Positions 28,354-29,533 of a stretch of 29,533 nucleotides of DNA are shown in pieces. The notes under the pieces are model-generated. The model ran no database searches. It saw nothing but the letters and a program-made list of their open reading frames with translations, and had not been told where the DNA came from. The stretch spans positions 1-29,533 of the IMG/VR virus record IMGVR_UViG_3300020579_000029; one strand, written 5' to 3'. This DNA is from a virus. How positions within the stretch are numbered: position 1 is the stretch's first letter; each line of letters opens with the position of its first letter. Both the position numbers and the translations under genes were made by a program.

Positions 28354-28856
28354 GCCACTTTCTTTCCCGAGTTCAGCTCTCGCATGATGCGGTACAGACG
28401 CTCACGGTCTTCCAACACCCATGGCAGTAATTTACCCAGGCCACGTTGCCCCAGAACACGTTCATGAGTTAATTGCCAATGACCGGTAACCAAACCTTGT
28501 AACTGTTGGGCTACGGCTGCTCGATCCTGTTTGATAATTAGGAAATGGTAACAGTGACTAAGTATCCACGACGCTCTACGACTTGCTGTGGACCACACAT
28601 AGATTGTCTTGTACGGTGCTGGGCGTAGACGCGCTGTGTACGTTCCACCAAATGTCTGCTTCAGCCATTCCATCAGTTCAAGCGATGTGTTTGTCACACG
28701 TACATAGATCGCATAGCGCATAGACTTGTAGCTTGCCGTAGGCGCCTGGCGGCTTATGTAGATGGTACCTTCACCATCAATGTAAGCGGCCAGGCGTGCC
28801 CAATCAGTAATAGGAACCCAAGGATACTTTTCTGGGTGCTGTGTCCAATCGCTCAC
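28350..28856 (-). CDS. LAGLIDADG homing endonuclease next to the terminase
   Basis: A 168-residue protein with GTG start at 28856 after GGGGGGAGCAA. Residues 22-31 form the motif LAAYIDGEGT with Glu29 in the metal-binding place. Continuing family features are the strand IYISRQ, YAIYVRVTNTSLELMEWLKQ, and HFLIIKQDRAAVAQQLQGL. The protein is a clear paralogue of that at 19150-19599, about 9 kb away. It is free-standing between a zinc-binding protein gene and terL, overlapping both by a few bases (GTGA and ATGA), so it is inserted without breaking the operon. It probably homes into related phages by cutting near their terminase gene. Cleavage activity is inferred from the intact motif. Confidence 0.85.
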   Translation of the reverse strand: MSDWTQHPEKYPWVPITDWARLAAYIDGEGTIYISRQAPTASYKSMRYAIYVRVTNTSLELMEWLKQTFGGTYTARLRPAPYKTIYVWSTASRRASWILSHCYHFLIIKQDRAAVAQQLQGLVTGHWQLTHERVLGQRGLGKLLPWVLEDRERLYRIMRELNSGKKVA

Positions 28857-29215
28857 TTGCTCCCCCCAACAACTATCGACCTAAACATTCCACCCATGGA
28901 TGCCTGCATAAAGCACCCCTGACTACATATGCTTTGTCGCTCAGTGATCCCAGTTTTAGGGTTGACCTTCGCTTGTACGTACACCGGGTGATAGATGTTG
29001 CGCCCGTGTTCGACGCGGGTGGGGAGTTCGCGTTTGCAGACGATGCAGTACTCTTTCTTCTGCTGCGAGTTGCGCTGGCTATATATGCGGGTACCGGCGT
29101 CGGCACTGGCGCGGACCTCGGCCAGGAGCTTTTCATAGTTTGTGAGGGACAGGGCGTTCCAGTCGGTCTCCGTTGGAATGTTAAATTGGTGCGTAGCTAA
29201 GCTAGACTTCGGCAT
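28853..29215 (-). CDS. Small zinc-binding protein (four cysteines)
   Basis: A 120-residue protein from ATG 29215 behind GGGAGGGTGGA. The N-terminal half is helical (WNALSLTNYEKLLAEVRASA, residues ~19-38). The second half has YCIVCKRELP (~56-65) and SICSQGCF (~95-102), giving CxxC and CxxxC pairs that would bind one zinc in a treble-clef or ribbon-like fold; between them lies HGRNIYHPVYV. I do not recognise the family. It is the second of two cysteine-motif proteins at the start of this packaging region, so a role in packaging or regulation through DNA binding is conceivable. Function unknown. Confidence 0.62.
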   Translation of the reverse strand: MPKSSLATHQFNIPTETDWNALSLTNYEKLLAEVRASADAGTRIYSQRNSQQKKEYCIVCKRELPTRVEHGRNIYHPVYVQAKVNPKTGITERQSICSQGCFMQASMGGMFRSIVVGGSK

Positions 29216-29459
29216 TCCACCCTCCCTGGGGCGCTATAAAAAACACATGCCTGTCGCGGTTAGTGAGTTGAAGCTCGCGGCGCCGGTCCATTTCTAGTTT
29301 CCACTGGGCTCTGGACTTGCCACGGGGGGTGGTGAACACGTAGCCACAGCGGCAGGTGCGGCAGCCGAACTGATAGTATTCTTCGTCTTGCGCCAGGATT
29401 ACGGGGTCACTGCGCTCACACGTGCCTTTTTTGTGGTTCGGGCAGACGGGGGCGTCCAT
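29202..29459 (-). CDS. Small zinc-ribbon protein
   Basis: An 85-residue protein from ATG 29459; TAGGGA directly upstream is a short-spaced SD. Residues 6-14 (CPNHKKGTC) and 33-38 (CRTCRC) supply the cysteines of a zinc ribbon or rubredoxin-like knuckle, and YVFTTPRGKS follows. A charged helix (RAQWKLEMDRRRELQLTNRD) and a short end WNAEV complete it. Such ribbon proteins are common as small phage DNA-binding or regulatory factors. It overlaps the next gene by 14 bases. Target unknown. Confidence 0.6.
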   Translation of the reverse strand: MDAPVCPNHKKGTCERSDPVILAQDEEYYQFGCRTCRCGYVFTTPRGKSRAQWKLEMDRRRELQLTNRDRHVFFIAPQGGWNAEV

Positions 29460-29463
29460 TCCC

Positions 29464-29477
29464 TACTAGTACTAGTA
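29464..29477. promoter_or_regulatory. Perfect 14-base palindrome TACTAGTACTAGTA
   Basis: It lies just upstream of the first complete gene (ATG 29459) and contains the hexamer ACTAGT twice. On the minus strand a TTGACT-like hexamer lies about 17 bases before it. It could be an operator, a recognition site or part of a promoter. It also places three TAG stops in one frame across the end of a possible upstream gene. Confidence 0.35.
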
Positions 29478-29533
29478 CACGGGCGCTAAGTCAAGTGAAT
29501 AAACGTGCGGGCATCTTTTGGATTGCGGCGGGC
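29472..29533 (-). CDS. Possible 3' end of an upstream gene (truncated by the window)
   Basis: One minus-strand frame is open from the window edge to TAG at 29472 and would end ...KRCPHVYSLDLAPVY. Only about twenty codons are visible, so it may be chance; a second frame, ending in TGA at the ACTTGA a little further in, is an equal candidate. No function can be given. If it is real, the palindrome at 29464-29477 overlaps its stop codon. Confidence 0.3.
   Translation of the reverse strand, partial: PPQSKRCPHVYSLDLAPVY

Noticed and set aside
29478-29505. Sigma-70 promoter (TTGACT with the palindrome as -10)
   Set aside because: The -35 hexamer is good, but the -10 region (TACTAG) matches only half the consensus. 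It is kept as a remark on the palindrome rather than called as a promoter.
1-29533. Reassignment of TAG as a sense codon
   Set aside because: Many genes end in TAG with the next SD or start directly behind it (20738, 21528, 21968, 26446), and readthrough there would run into other frames. Standard stops fit everywhere.

Overview
The window is a densely packed block of virion genes from a tailed bacteriophage or prophage. I see about 35 genes, all on the minus strand, most overlapping or abutting through ATGA, TAATG or TAGTG junctions. No plus-strand ORF is convincing, and I see no tRNA, rRNA, CRISPR array, integrase, replication, polymerase or lysis gene. By eye the DNA is moderately GC-rich. 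Shine-Dalgarno (SD) sequences are strong, and one is a 12-base complement of the bacterial 16S 3' end. Sec-type signal peptides suggest a Gram-negative-like host. The host is otherwise unknown; the style of the fibre and exported proteins recalls soil bacteria and their phages, but that is only an impression.

Transcription runs right to left. Positions 29533-26446: a possible gene end at the edge, two small cysteine-pair (zinc-binding) proteins, a LAGLIDADG homing endonuclease, the large terminase TerL, and a 54-residue basic protein. Positions 26446-23497: two overlapping unknown genes, the portal protein, and an HNH endonuclease. Positions 23513-21528: small accessory proteins, including an HTH protein, a membrane protein, two tiny basic proteins and a low-complexity protein. 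Positions 21517-18709: scaffold-like protein, a 35-residue zinc-ribbon microprotein, major capsid protein, a second LAGLIDADG endonuclease and a decoration-like protein. Positions 18621-13828: an exported fibre-like protein, then tail adaptor and nozzle. Positions 13826-9288: a 138-residue GNAT-like protein and four proteins that look like ejected internal virion proteins. The order portal, scaffold, capsid, adaptor, nozzle, 138-aa protein, 188-aa protein matches T7 genes 8 to 14, so I infer podovirus morphology, although TerL sits before the portal, unlike T7. Positions 9270-1: a small basic protein and a tail-fibre/depolymerase region with an SGNH hydrolase spike, two beta-helix proteins, duplicated fibre domains and another basic microprotein.

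Four things stand out. (1) Two genes appear to start at AUC codons placed exactly behind excellent SD sequences (12094 and 2753). (2) Six fibre-like or structural-region proteins carry Sec signal peptides, several cysteine-rich, which is odd for virion parts assembled in the cytoplasm. (3) At least five very small Lys/Arg/Gly-rich proteins are scattered among the structural genes, four of them shorter than 55 residues. (4) Three homing endonucleases each sit beside a hallmark gene: TerL, portal and capsid. Function calls rest on motifs and gene order read by eye; no database search was possible.
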